Part shown: positions 42,758-53,014 of the stretch, piece after piece
Layout: the number at the start of each line of letters is the position of its first letter
Numbering within the stretch: the first letter of the stretch is position 1
The notes under the pieces: model-generated
Told to the model about the DNA's origin: nothing
What the model saw: only the letters and a program-made list of their open reading frames with translations
Database searches by the model: none
Made by a program: the position numbers and the translations under genes
NCBI RefSeq assembly: GCF_000428065.1
Contig: NZ_ATZF01000014.1
Location: forward strand, 1-64,000
Length of the DNA stretch: 64,000 nt
Reading direction: 5' to 3'
From: Shimazuella kribbensis DSM 45090
GTDB lineage: Bacteria > Bacillota > Bacilli > Thermoactinomycetales > Thermoactinomycetaceae

Positions 42758-44020
42758 TTATGATAATGCTGCTAAAAAGTACTTCTTCTTCCCGCGGCGA
42801 ATAACAAGAAATTTATCATCAATTGCTTTTAGGGTATTTACTAAGATGCTTGTGTCTGTTACTCTTTCATCGTTGACTGTTACTGCACCATTTTGCATGA
42901 ACTCCCGTGCTTCACGTTTTGATTTTGCTGCTCCTACTTGAATCAAAACATCAACTAAAGGAAGTTCGATCCCCTCGATCGTAGACGAAGGAACATCTTG
43001 GAAACCTTCCGATATCTCCGAAGCAGTGAGAGAACTCACTTTTCCTTGAAATAGGGCAGCAGTAATATTTTGTGCACGTGATAGTGCTGCTTCTCCATGT
43101 ACCAATCTTGTCATTTCTTCTGCAAGGGTGCGCTGCGCCTTACGTTCTTCTGGTGCAGTTTCGAGCGTTTGTGCGAGATCTTCGATTTGATCTTTGGATA
43201 AAAAGGTAAAATATTTGAGGTATTTGATAACATCTGCGTCATCGGTATTTAACCAGAACTGATAGAATACATATGGAGATGTCTTATCTGCATCTAACCA
43301 TACTGCTCCACCTTCGGTCTTACCAAACTTTGTTCCATCACTCTTTGTAACAAGCGGGATAGTAAGACCGAATAGATCGTCTGATTTATTATCCGACTTA
43401 CGGATTAACTCTGTACCTGCAGTTATATTACCCCACTGATCGCTGCCACCAACTTGTAATTCACACCCATAGCGACGGTGTAATTCCAAGTAATCGTAGG
43501 ATTGAAGAATCATGTAACTAAACTCTGTAAAAGAAATTCCTTTTTCAAGACGTGAATTAACGGATTCTTTTGCTAACATGTAATTAAGGGAGAAATGCTT
43601 TCCTACATCTCGTAAGAATGAGATGAGGTCTAACTCACCTAACCAATCATGGTTATTAGCTAATAACGCAGGGTTTTCTGCCTTTTCAAAGTCAAGAAAA
43701 CGAGATAATTGAGTTCGGATTTTATTGGAGAATCCTTCTACCACTTCCTTGGTGTTCAACGTTCTCTCTGTAGCTTTACCACTTGGATCACCAATGAGCC
43801 CTGTTCCTCCACCAACTAATGCAATAGGCTGATGTCCATATTGCTGAAAACGACGAAGCATGAGAATAGGAAGAAGATGTCCAATATGCAAACTATCTGC
43901 TGTTGGATCAAATCCACAGTATAGAACAATAGGTTCTCGCTCCAAACGTTCATCTAATTTTTCTTGATCTGTACTCTGGTAGATCAGCCCTCGGTATGCT
44001 AAATCTTCTAGTAATCGCAT
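42758..44020 (-). CDS. tyrS: Tyrosyl-tRNA synthetase
   Basis: A 420-residue class I synthetase that charges tRNA-Tyr. HIGH motif in DSLHIGHLLP (around residue 45), KMSKS-type loop KFGKTEGG (around 230), tyrosine-site residues in YCGFDPTA and QSYDYLELHRRYGCELQVGG, and a C-terminal S4 domain (VLIQVGAAKSKREAREFM). The start at MRLLEDLAYRG is chosen because AAGGAG lies 10 nt upstream and it matches the usual N-terminus. A Tyr T-box precedes the operon. Confidence 0.97.
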   Translation of the reverse strand: MRLLEDLAYRGLIYQSTDQEKLDERLEREPIVLYCGFDPTADSLHIGHLLPILMLRRFQQYGHQPIALVGGGTGLIGDPSGKATERTLNTKEVVEGFSNKIRTQLSRFLDFEKAENPALLANNHDWLGELDLISFLRDVGKHFSLNYMLAKESVNSRLEKGISFTEFSYMILQSYDYLELHRRYGCELQVGGSDQWGNITAGTELIRKSDNKSDDLFGLTIPLVTKSDGTKFGKTEGGAVWLDADKTSPYVFYQFWLNTDDADVIKYLKYFTFLSKDQIEDLAQTLETAPEERKAQRTLAEEMTRLVHGEAALSRAQNITAALFQGKVSSLTASEISEGFQDVPSSTIEGIELPLVDVLIQVGAAKSKREAREFMQNGAVTVNDERVTDTSILVNTLKAIDDKFLVIRRGKKKYFLAALS

Positions 44021-44047
44021 TACTGCATTCACTCCTTGTGAATATAA

Positions 44048-44197
44048 TTATTTCCTAATGTTTACAGATGGATTTTGCTTCTCTTCTTGATTAGCAAATA
44101 GTTCTGTGACGGGAATAGCCTCACCACGTTTATATTTTTTGGTGAGCAGTAGTTTGGATAATGCTTCTGCAAGTGTTACTTTCTTTTCTTGCGTCAT
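44048..44197 (-). CDS. Small protein between T-box and tyrS
   Basis: A 49-residue ORF (MTQEKKVTLAEALSKLLLTK ... NPSVNIRK) with AAAGGAG 7 nt before the ATG. It is transcribed from the T-box-controlled promoter and ends 27 bp before the tyrS start. Helical, basic, no known family. Its place suggests control by tRNA-Tyr charging, by inference. Confidence 0.65.
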   Translation of the reverse strand: MTQEKKVTLAEALSKLLLTKKYKRGEAIPVTELFANQEEKQNPSVNIRK

Positions 44198-44249
44198 TGT
44201 GTTTGCTCCTTTTTGAGGAGACCTTCTTTTGTTGTCAAAAAACGAATCG

Positions 44250-44490
44250 TGCAATAGGTGGAGATGATAAAAACTCCGTCCCTAAAAAAGGGACGGAGCT
44301 ATGCCCGCGGTACCACCCTTGTTGAAAACAAAAAAGTTCTCCACTCGAATAAGATATAACGGGTCTCCCGTGCGTAAAACGCAAAAGCTTCCTAAGTGTA
44401 ATTTCATCCTGTGTGTTCGACTGGTTCACACCTACCACCAGCTCTCTTAACGATGCAAACATAGGATTACTCGCTTAGTTCAACGCTTTT
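44250..44490 (-). ncRNA. T-box riboswitch (tyrosine) of the tyrS operon
   Basis: The minus strand carries the T-box core AGGGTGGTACCGCGG (44304-44320). It is followed by a strong terminator stem GCTCCGTCCC/GGGACGGAG with TTTTTATC (44272-44300). Stem I elements are upstream, with a candidate specifier TAC (Tyr) in GAAATTACACTTAGG and a GAACCAG-like loop. Uncharged tRNA-Tyr would favour the antiterminator and switch on tyrS. Confidence 0.95.
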
Positions 44491-44541
44491 TGTTTATCAA
44501 ATTATGTTATAATATTACCTTATCGCCAAGGGGGTATCAAG

Positions 44542-46986
44542 GTGAATCTACAAAAATGGATAAAAAAACCCCATGTAGACACCAGTCGTTTGATACGATG
44601 GAGTATCAGAACGCTAATCGTTATCGTATTAACTGTGCTAACAATATCCGTTATTGTTTTAGGTGCAGGTGCGGGGATCGTCTCCGCTATCGTCAAAGAT
44701 GAGAAAGTTCGCACCAAACAAGATTTTGACACTGAACTAAACAATTTATTTCAAACCAGCTATGCTTACTTTCAAAACAAAGATAAAAATGATAAGCCCG
44801 TGCAAATTGGCGCACTTCGCTTCGATAATGATCGAGGAATGATTAAAAAAGTTACGGATGTTAGCCCTTTTCTAGTTAACGCCTTTATCTCTGTAGAAGA
44901 TCGAGATTTTTATACCCATAAAGGTATTGTCCCTCGCTCCATTGCTCGAGCAGCATTCCAACAAGCAGTTGGTAGTGAAGTGACGACTGGTGGTAGTACG
45001 CTTACCCAACAATTGGTCAAAAATATTGTACTCAAAAATCGTAAAAAAGATTTAGAACGTAAAGCAAACGAAATACTTTTGGCCTTACGTATGGAACAGA
45101 TGTATTCCAAAGATGAGATCTTCGTCTACTATATGAATAGCGTATTCTTTGGAAAAGGTGCAAATGGCCGTAAAATGTATGGAGTCCAAGCTGCTGCAAA
45201 GGGGTTATTTAATAAAACCCCCAAAGATCTCAATCTTGCTCAAGCAGCATACATCGCAGGAATGGTCCAGCGTCCAAATGCATTGAATCCCCTTGATGAG
45301 GACCCAAAAAACTACAAACGCGGTATGAAACGATTGAAGTTAGTATTAACCGAAATGCTTCAAAATAAAAAAATCACCCAAAAAGAATACAAAGAAGCTC
45401 TCCGCTTTGATATCAAAAAATCACTTGCAAAACCATCCGATTTTGATAATGGCTATGAAAAATATCCTTTTATCATGTTTGCGATGGAAGATGAAGCAGC
45501 AGAAACATTAATGGAGATGGAAAATCTCAATACAGAACAACTGAGTAAAGAGGGCAAATATCGTTCTACACTGGAAGAATACAAGAAAAAAGCAGTTACA
45601 GGTGGATATCGTTTTTACACCACCGTTGATGAAGGACTTTATAATTCGATCAATGAAGCTGCGACAAAAGGGCTGGAATACACTAATCGCACCTACAATG
45701 GAAAAACATCACATGAACAACTAGGTGCTACGATTATTAATAACAAAACAGGCGCAGTACTTGCATTTGTATCGGGTACGGAATCATTTGATGATAATCA
45801 AAAGGATCACGCTTTGCAGGTTCCTAGACAGCCTGGTTCTTCCATTAAACCACTGCTTGTATATGCACCAGCTATGGAAGAAGGGCTTATCTCTCCCTAT
45901 TCACAAATTTTAGACGAACCAATTATGAAAAGTGACGGTTCTGGTTATTACAAAAATGCAAATGGAAATTACAAAGGATTTGTAACCGTTCAAGATGCAC
46001 TAAAATGGTCCTACAATATTCCAGCTATTAAAACATTTAATGCGCTTGGTCATCAAAAAGGATTTAACTATTTACGAGAGCTAAATCTGCCACCATCTCC
46101 TAAAGATGGAGAAGCAGCAGCTATTGGTGGTGCTACAAATGGTTATACTGTTGAAAAAATGACTGCCGCATTTTCTACTTTGGCAAACCAAGGATTGTAC
46201 AACAAACCTTATATGATTTACAAAGTGACGGACGCGGATGGAAAAGTATTGTTTGAAAGAAAACAAAATTCAAAACGTGTCTTCTCCCCACAGACGGCAT
46301 ATCAAACAACAAAGATCTTAAAAACTGTATTAAATGGAACTGCTTCCTATATTGGAGGGAAAATTCCTTCGGGATATGAAGTAGCAGGAAAAACAGGAAC
46401 CACTTCGGATGAAAAAGACTTATGGTTTGTAGGATATACCCCAGAAGTAACCATTGGTGTATGGAGCGGATATGATTATAATTTCCCAATGTATGCTGAT
46501 GATAAATTTACGAAAAAAGCATGGGCTAATATCTTTAATGCAGCAATAGAACAAAGCCCAGATCTCATACCAAAAGGAACAGATTTTGAAAATCCAGGAA
46601 GTCTTGGTCCTGAAAAATGTGGATTTGAATGTGGCAAAAAGAAAAGCTATGAAGACTCCCAAAAATCGAAAAGTAACTCTGGTAAAAAGAAAAAAAATAA
46701 AAAACCTTCCAAACAAAACAAACCTCCTACCCAACCATCTACCCCACCACCAAATAAAGATGGAGATGACGGGGATAAACCACCTACCAGTAATGGCGGA
46801 GATAGCAATGGTGGCGATGGCGGCAATAACGGTTCTAACGGCGGCAACAACAATGGATCTGATGGTGGTGGGTCCAATGATGGAGGAACTACTAGCAATG
46901 GTGGCAGTACGTCTGATGGTGGCGGAAATAACAATGGAGCTCCTACAGATGGAGGAAATACCAATTCCCCCGTACTCAATCCATAA
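44542..46986 (+). CDS. Class A penicillin-binding protein (PBP1A type), copy 1
   Basis: An 814-residue bifunctional cell-wall synthase. One N-terminal membrane helix (residues 25-50). Glycosyltransferase domain with EDRDFYTHKGIVPRSIARA and GGSTLTQQLVKN (residues 110-150). Transpeptidase domain with SSIKP (S-x-x-K), SYN and KTG in AGKTGTT. The last 120 residues are low-complexity: Lys/Ser-rich, then Gly/Asn/Asp/Ser-rich (from about 695). GTG start, AAGGGGG upstream; TATAAT at 44508. Tandem with a paralogue at 47115. Confidence 0.96.
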   Translation: MNLQKWIKKPHVDTSRLIRWSIRTLIVIVLTVLTISVIVLGAGAGIVSAIVKDEKVRTKQDFDTELNNLFQTSYAYFQNKDKNDKPVQIGALRFDNDRGMIKKVTDVSPFLVNAFISVEDRDFYTHKGIVPRSIARAAFQQAVGSEVTTGGSTLTQQLVKNIVLKNRKKDLERKANEILLALRMEQMYSKDEIFVYYMNSVFFGKGANGRKMYGVQAAAKGLFNKTPKDLNLAQAAYIAGMVQRPNALNPLDEDPKNYKRGMKRLKLVLTEMLQNKKITQKEYKEALRFDIKKSLAKPSDFDNGYEKYPFIMFAMEDEAAETLMEMENLNTEQLSKEGKYRSTLEEYKKKAVTGGYRFYTTVDEGLYNSINEAATKGLEYTNRTYNGKTSHEQLGATIINNKTGAVLAFVSGTESFDDNQKDHALQVPRQPGSSIKPLLVYAPAMEEGLISPYSQILDEPIMKSDGSGYYKNANGNYKGFVTVQDALKWSYNIPAIKTFNALGHQKGFNYLRELNLPPSPKDGEAAAIGGATNGYTVEKMTAAFSTLANQGLYNKPYMIYKVTDADGKVLFERKQNSKRVFSPQTAYQTTKILKTVLNGTASYIGGKIPSGYEVAGKTGTTSDEKDLWFVGYTPEVTIGVWSGYDYNFPMYADDKFTKKAWANIFNAAIEQSPDLIPKGTDFENPGSLGPEKCGFECGKKKSYEDSQKSKSNSGKKKKNKKPSKQNKPPTQPSTPPPNKDGDDGDKPPTSNGGDSNGGDGGNNGSNGGNNNGSDGGGSNDGGTTSNGGSTSDGGGNNNGAPTDGGNTNSPVLNP

Positions 46987-47007
46987 AGCCCTTCGGGGCT
47001 TTTTTTA
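46986..47007 (+). terminator. Terminator of the first PBP gene
   Basis: AAGCCC-TTC-GGGGCTT hairpin with TTTTTT overlapping the stop. Confidence 0.85.
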
Positions 47008-47114
47008 TTGGATAAATTTCCCTTCAAGAAGACTACATTGTCACAAGAAATCTATAAGCTTATTAGATAGGACCTGTGTTATAATTCGTACATATGAGGA
47101 GGGAAATCGGAGAA

Positions 47115-49424
47115 ATGCAAGAGCAAAATTATATACCGGTGAACACCAAGAAGAAGCGTAGTAAAAAGAAGGTAATCTTGGTCACACTTTATGTCATATT
47201 AACCCTCATCTTAGTTGCAGCGATTGCGGTATTTGGTGTTGGGTCTGGAATTGTGTCGGCCTATACGAAAGAAGAAAAAATACGTACCAAAAAAGATTAT
47301 GATGAATTACTAAACGGTTGGTCGGAAACAAGTTATGCTTATTTCCGAGATGCAAGTACAGGGCAACCCAAATTAATAGGTGCCATGCACAACGAAAAAG
47401 ACCGTGTACTCGTTCATAAGTTATCTGACGTAAATGAAAATTTACTAAATGCACTGCTGTCTACAGAGGATAGGGATTTTTATAATCACAATGGTATTGT
47501 TCCTACCTCGATCCTTCGTGCAGCAATCCAACAAGTCATTGGTGCTGAAGTAACTACAGGTGGTAGCACGTTAACACAACAATTAGTGAAAAATGAAGTT
47601 TTAGGAAACCGCGAGCAAACACTTGATCGAAAAGCCAATGAAATCATCAATTCCATGCGATTGGAAAAATACTATTCCAAAGAGGAAATCTTTATCAGTT
47701 ACCTCAACAGTGTATATTTTTTCAAAGGTGCAAATGGCAAGCATATGTATGGCGTCATGGCCGCAGCCCGTGGACTTTTTAACAAAGATGCAAAAGACTT
47801 AACCTTACCTGAAGCAGCTTATATCGCTGGTATGGTTCAACGTCCAGTAGAGCTAAATCCTCTTTCTACCAATAAAAAGAACCTCAAACGCGGAAAAAAA
47901 CGGATGCAACTTGTCCTTAACAGCATGGTGATAAATGGAAAAATCACGGCTAAAGAAAGAGATGAAGCAGCCAAGTACGATATCACCAAATCTCTTGCCA
48001 AACCTGGCGATTTTAAAAATGCTTATGCGACCTATCCATTTGTCATCTCTGCTATCGAGAGTGAAGCAATCAAAACATTGCAAGAAATGGATAAAAAATA
48101 TCATCCTAATGAAGCAAAAGAAAGATCTTATAAATACTACAGTGATAAAGTTCGTGTTGGTGGATTGAAAATATATTCCACCGTTGACCAAGCACTCTAT
48201 GACAACATGAATAAATCTATTAAAGGTAACGATTTTCCACGCAAAAAAATCAATGGTAAATTGGTACGTGAGCAAATTGGTGCGGTAATGGTAGAAAATA
48301 AATCAGGTTCTGTTCTGTCTTTCTTTGCAGGAACTGATTTTGATGAAAACCAAAAAGATCATGCGTTTGATGCGAAAAACCAACCGGGATCTTCGATGAA
48401 ACCACTCCTTGCTTATGGGCCAGGGATAAATGAGGGTGTCATCTCACCAAACTCGATTATTGTAGATGAACCGATCAACAAAGAATTCAGCTCCAAAGTA
48501 TATGTAAATTCAAACAGAAAATACAGCGGGCCTGTAACTGCTACCAGAGCATTGCAGTATTCTTACAATATCCCAGCAATTAAAGTATTCCGTGCAACCG
48601 AAGATAAACTTGGAAGCAGAGAAAAAGTATTTGACTATATCCGTGCGATGGGTATGCCACCCCATGAAAAAGATGGCGAAGCTCTTGTACTTGGTGGAGC
48701 AACTTATGGATATACCGTAGAGCAAATGACAGGTGCTTATTCCATGATTGCCAACGGCGGTAAATTTATTAAACCACACCTGATTTCCAAAATTACCGAT
48801 TCACAAGGCAACGTTATTTTTGATTACGCAAAAGAACATGCACCAAAGGAAATATTCTCTCCTCAAACCGCCTATCAGTTGACAGGTATGTTGAAGAAAG
48901 TAGTCCAAGGCGGAACAGCAGAAGGCTTTATTGGACAAATCAGCGGTTACAATATCGCTGGTAAAACAGGAACAACTTCACAAGAGTTCGATTTATGGTT
49001 TGTTGGATATACCCCAGAAGTTTCATTGGGAGTATGGTCAGGTTATGATTACAACAAAAAAGGGGATCACGATCTAGCGAAGACAGCTTGGGTGAAATTA
49101 TTTAAAGCTGCGGCAGCAACAAACCCAAATCTCATCCCCCAAGGTACCAATTTCCAAAATCCTGGTGGATCTGAGGAAAACAAATGCTTTGAATGTAATC
49201 GTAAAGCTCCCGAACCAAAAGAAGATAAACAAGAACAACAACCTGTGCAACAACAAACTCAACCAAACAACACAGGCATCGTACCACCATCCAATCAGCA
49301 AAATACACAAGATGAAAAGCCAGCCACGAATGAACAAGAACAGACAGAGCAAAAACCAAAAGAAGGACAAATCTTTGGCGGCGGTGCAATGGAGAAGCGA
49401 AAACCAGAAGAACAGGCTTCCTAA
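47115..49424 (+). CDS. Class A penicillin-binding protein (PBP1A type), copy 2
   Basis: A 769-residue paralogue of the preceding PBP. Motifs: EDRDFYNHNGIVPTSILRA and GGSTLTQQLVKN (glycosyltransferase), SSMKP, SYN and KTG in AGKTGTTSQ (transpeptidase). Its tail (about 690-769) is Glu/Gln/Pro-rich with CFECN near its start, where copy 1 has CGFEC. Start at MQEQNY, with GGAG upstream. A separate promoter is likely, as copy 1 has a terminator. Two adjacent class A PBPs are unusual. Confidence 0.96.
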   Translation: MQEQNYIPVNTKKKRSKKKVILVTLYVILTLILVAAIAVFGVGSGIVSAYTKEEKIRTKKDYDELLNGWSETSYAYFRDASTGQPKLIGAMHNEKDRVLVHKLSDVNENLLNALLSTEDRDFYNHNGIVPTSILRAAIQQVIGAEVTTGGSTLTQQLVKNEVLGNREQTLDRKANEIINSMRLEKYYSKEEIFISYLNSVYFFKGANGKHMYGVMAAARGLFNKDAKDLTLPEAAYIAGMVQRPVELNPLSTNKKNLKRGKKRMQLVLNSMVINGKITAKERDEAAKYDITKSLAKPGDFKNAYATYPFVISAIESEAIKTLQEMDKKYHPNEAKERSYKYYSDKVRVGGLKIYSTVDQALYDNMNKSIKGNDFPRKKINGKLVREQIGAVMVENKSGSVLSFFAGTDFDENQKDHAFDAKNQPGSSMKPLLAYGPGINEGVISPNSIIVDEPINKEFSSKVYVNSNRKYSGPVTATRALQYSYNIPAIKVFRATEDKLGSREKVFDYIRAMGMPPHEKDGEALVLGGATYGYTVEQMTGAYSMIANGGKFIKPHLISKITDSQGNVIFDYAKEHAPKEIFSPQTAYQLTGMLKKVVQGGTAEGFIGQISGYNIAGKTGTTSQEFDLWFVGYTPEVSLGVWSGYDYNKKGDHDLAKTAWVKLFKAAAATNPNLIPQGTNFQNPGGSEENKCFECNRKAPEPKEDKQEQQPVQQQTQPNNTGIVPPSNQQNTQDEKPATNEQEQTEQKPKEGQIFGGGAMEKRKPEEQAS

Positions 49425-49427
49425 TAT

Positions 49428-49464
49428 TAAAACTCCTTTCTACTAAGTAGAAGGGAGTTTTTTT
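49428..49464 (+). terminator. Terminator of the second PBP gene
   Basis: AAAACTCC-TTTCTACT/AGTAGAAG-GGAGTTTT with a T-run. Confidence 0.8.
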
Positions 49465-49581
49465 ATATTCAATATCGAAAAATAGGTAGTACAACCAGAT
49501 CATATAACCAATCCAAAAACCTTTTTCTTCCATAGGATAATATCACAAAGCGATATTTTCTAGAAGGATGGTGTAATTGGA

Positions 49582-50478
<897 letters not shown>

Positions 50479-50507
50479 AAATAAATACCTCTTACAATAT
50501 TTTCTCG

Positions 50508-50538
50508 TCAAAAAGCCACTCAAAAATTGAATGGCTTT
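50508..50538 (+). terminator. Terminator of the poly-Asp gene
   Basis: AAAAAGCCACTCA/TGAATGGCTTTTC hairpin (one mismatch), 30 bp after the stop. Confidence 0.7.
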
Positions 50539-50594
50539 TCTTGTATTTCTATTATCAATCAGTAAACACACAACTGTATTGACGAATAGATAGG

Positions 50595-50795
50595 TTTAGG
50601 GGAATGGCCTTTGCCATTGCTTCATTTCAATCATTTAGATGAAGCAGATGATCTTCTCCACTAAAAATGAAGCTGTTCAGGTTGTTTTGGATCCGCTAAG
50701 ACTTTATCAAAATCGATGATCCCATCAAATCCTTTATTTGTACGAAGCACTGATTAACCATTTGGCGTATACACCCTGATTCAAACGAACTTTCA
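50595..50795 (-). pseudogene. C-terminal relic of an SGNH/GDSL hydrolase
   Basis: The minus strand reads LRTNKGFDGIIDFDKVLADP then, in a shifted frame, SGEDHLLHLND and EAMAKAIPL. This is the C-terminal catalytic region of SGNH hydrolases (usual pattern GVIDFDK-L-DP ... SGDHLHPND-GY-AMA-AI), with the catalytic Asp-His still visible. Stop codons and a frameshift interrupt it, so it is a relic. Confidence 0.75.
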
Positions 50796-50847
50796 TTGAA
50801 TACGAAATATCCCGTTATTCCCCTATTTATCGTTTCGTACCGAACAA

Positions 50848-50874
50848 AAGCCATTCATATAAAATGAATGGCTT
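50848..50874 (-). terminator. Terminator of acsA
   Basis: AAGCCATTCA/TGAATGGCTT stem with TTTTG on the minus strand. Confidence 0.75.
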
Positions 50875-50881
50875 CTAAATC

Positions 50882-52600
50882 TTAATCTTCGAGCGTAGAT
50901 AAATCTCCAGTTGGTAATCCTAATTCCCATGCTTTTAATACTCGACGCATAATCTTCCCACTGCGGGTTTTTGGTAATTTATCTTTAAATTCGATTTCAC
51001 GTGGGGCGGCATGAGCAGCTAAACCACTTTTAACAAATGCTGCGATTTCTTGTTTTAATTCTTCAGATGGCACATGACCATCACGCAAAGCAATAAATGC
51101 TTTAATAATTTGACCCCGTAGTTCATCAGGTTTTCCAATCACCCCAGCTTCTGCAACTGCCGGGTGCTCCACTAGTTTACTTTCGACTTCAAATGGCCCT
51201 ACCCGTTCACCGGAAGTATTAATAACATCGTCTTCTCGTCCTTGGAACCAGAAGTAGCCATCTTCATCCTGATAGGCAGTATCTCCTGATATATACCATC
51301 CAGGTATACGGAAATACTCTTTATACTTTTCTGGATTGTTCCAGATGGACCGCATCATGGATGGCCAAGGCGTTTTGACTGCAAGATGCCCCATCGTATT
51401 TGGTGGCAATTCCACACCATTATCGTCAATAATTGCTGCGTGAACACCTGGTATCGGACGTCCCATTGAACCTGGGCGAATTTCCATTTGCGGATAATTC
51501 GCGATGACAATTCCACCTGTCTCTGTCATCCACCATGTATCATGAATACGTCTCTGATACACTTGCATACCCCAGCGAATAACTTCGGGATTTAATGGTT
51601 CTCCTACACTCATCACATGACGAACTTTACGAAGATCGTATTTCTCTACAACTTCATCACCAGCTCCCATCAACATGCGAAAAGCAGTTGGTGCACTGTA
51701 CCAAACTGTCACCTCATTGGTTTCCAACGTTTGATACCAATCATCTGGACTAAAACGTCCACCGCGAATTACATTGGTGACACCATGCAACCACGGTGTA
51801 AAAATTCCATAAGAAGTACCTGTCACCCATCCGGGGTCAGCAGTACACCAATAAATATCATCAGGCTGTAGGTCCAAAACCCATTTTCCTGTCTGATAAT
51901 GCTGTATCATAGCTTGGTGAACATGAAGTACACCTTTTGGTTTGCCTGTTGAACCAGAAGTATAATGAATAATCATTGGATGTTCTAAATCTACCCATTC
52001 CAGTGAAAAATCAGAAGACTCAGTAGCTACTCCTTTTTCAAAAGAATAGTGTCCCGCTGATTCGTTATCCGATCCACCTACCAAAATAACCTTCTTCAGA
52101 TGCGGAAGCTCTTCTACTGGGACTCGTTTTAGTAATTCAGGTGTAGTTACAAGCGCAACAGCCTCACTATTTTCCAATCTGTCTTTTACAGCTGCTGTCA
52201 TAAATGCCTCAAATAAAGGTCCTACAACAGCACCAATTTTTAAGATCCCAAAAAAACTAGTGTAAAATTCTGGTGTACGTGGTAAGAAAATAAAGACGCG
52301 ATCACCTTGCTCGATATGTAAGCGCTTTAAAAAATTAGCAAATCGATTTGAATTTTGCTGTAATGCTTCATACGTAATATTTTCAGAACGCACAGGATCA
52401 CTATAAGAAAGAGCGATTTTAGCTCCTCTTCCTTCATCGACATGCCGATCCACACACTCGTAGGCGACATTTACCTTCCCTGTCTGATGCCAGCTAAATA
52501 CCTTTTCTACGTCTGACCATTGAAAAGTATCTCTACTTTTTTCATAGTCGAGCAAATTATTTCCTGTAGTTATTGGTTTTAAAGATGCAAGATGTTCCAT
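50882..52600 (-). CDS. acsA: Acetyl-CoA synthetase
   Basis: A 572-residue ANL-superfamily enzyme: acetate + ATP + CoA to acetyl-CoA. Same length as B. subtilis AcsA. Seen: the P-loop-like YTSGSTGKPKGVLHVH (around residue 212), the adenylate motif DTWWMTETGG, GREDDVINTSGERVG (hinge) and the regulatory acetylation site PKTRSGKIMRR. In B. subtilis acuABC lies beside acsA; here it does not. Located between tyrS/PBPs and ccpA, as in the Bacillus order. Confidence 0.96.
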   Translation of the reverse strand: MEHLASLKPITTGNNLLDYEKSRDTFQWSDVEKVFSWHQTGKVNVAYECVDRHVDEGRGAKIALSYSDPVRSENITYEALQQNSNRFANFLKRLHIEQGDRVFIFLPRTPEFYTSFFGILKIGAVVGPLFEAFMTAAVKDRLENSEAVALVTTPELLKRVPVEELPHLKKVILVGGSDNESAGHYSFEKGVATESSDFSLEWVDLEHPMIIHYTSGSTGKPKGVLHVHQAMIQHYQTGKWVLDLQPDDIYWCTADPGWVTGTSYGIFTPWLHGVTNVIRGGRFSPDDWYQTLETNEVTVWYSAPTAFRMLMGAGDEVVEKYDLRKVRHVMSVGEPLNPEVIRWGMQVYQRRIHDTWWMTETGGIVIANYPQMEIRPGSMGRPIPGVHAAIIDDNGVELPPNTMGHLAVKTPWPSMMRSIWNNPEKYKEYFRIPGWYISGDTAYQDEDGYFWFQGREDDVINTSGERVGPFEVESKLVEHPAVAEAGVIGKPDELRGQIIKAFIALRDGHVPSEELKQEIAAFVKSGLAAHAAPREIEFKDKLPKTRSGKIMRRVLKAWELGLPTGDLSTLED

Positions 52601-52630
52601 AAAAACCGCCCCCTTACATCTTATGATAAA

Positions 52631-52682
52631 GGAAAAACCAGCTTCTATCTAGATGTAAGAATTAGAAGCTGGTTTTTTCTTT
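52631..52682 (-). terminator. Terminator of the DUF1540 gene
   Basis: AAAACCAGCTTCTA/TAGAAGCTGGTTTT with a loop of about 16 nt and T-runs on both sides. Confidence 0.8.
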
Positions 52683-52767
52683 TTTGTAGGCAAGAAAAAA
52701 ATTCATCCCATTTACTTACCTATAACCTGCTCAGACTCTCGTTTAGGAGAATCGGGCCTAGCTACAT

Positions 52768-52929
52768 TTAGTGAAGTTTGGGTTTAAAAGTATGACAATC
52801 AGTCTCTTCCGTGGTACGAGCCTTTTCTTCTTCCACATGAGTCACCACATAGATTTGATCTGCTTGACATAGATTTCCATTACCCCAATAGTTACAACTA
52901 CTCACTTCACACATCACATCTTTTGGCAT
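52768..52929 (-). CDS. DUF1540 small cysteine protein
   Basis: A 53-residue protein with the DUF1540 Cys pattern: MPKDVMCEVSSCNYW, NLCQAD and TDCHTF. Four cysteines probably bind a metal. Family members are common in spore-formers; function unknown. The start at MPKDV has AGGAGGTG 7 nt upstream; longer readings do not. Confidence 0.85.
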   Translation of the reverse strand: MPKDVMCEVSSCNYWGNGNLCQADQIYVVTHVEEEKARTTEETDCHTFKPKLH

Positions 52930-53014
52930 CAACAAACACCTCCTCATCACAGATTGAGTGATATCGAAAAACTGTTGATGCATGTCTATAGAAAACGAGC
53001 ACTGCTCGTAATCG

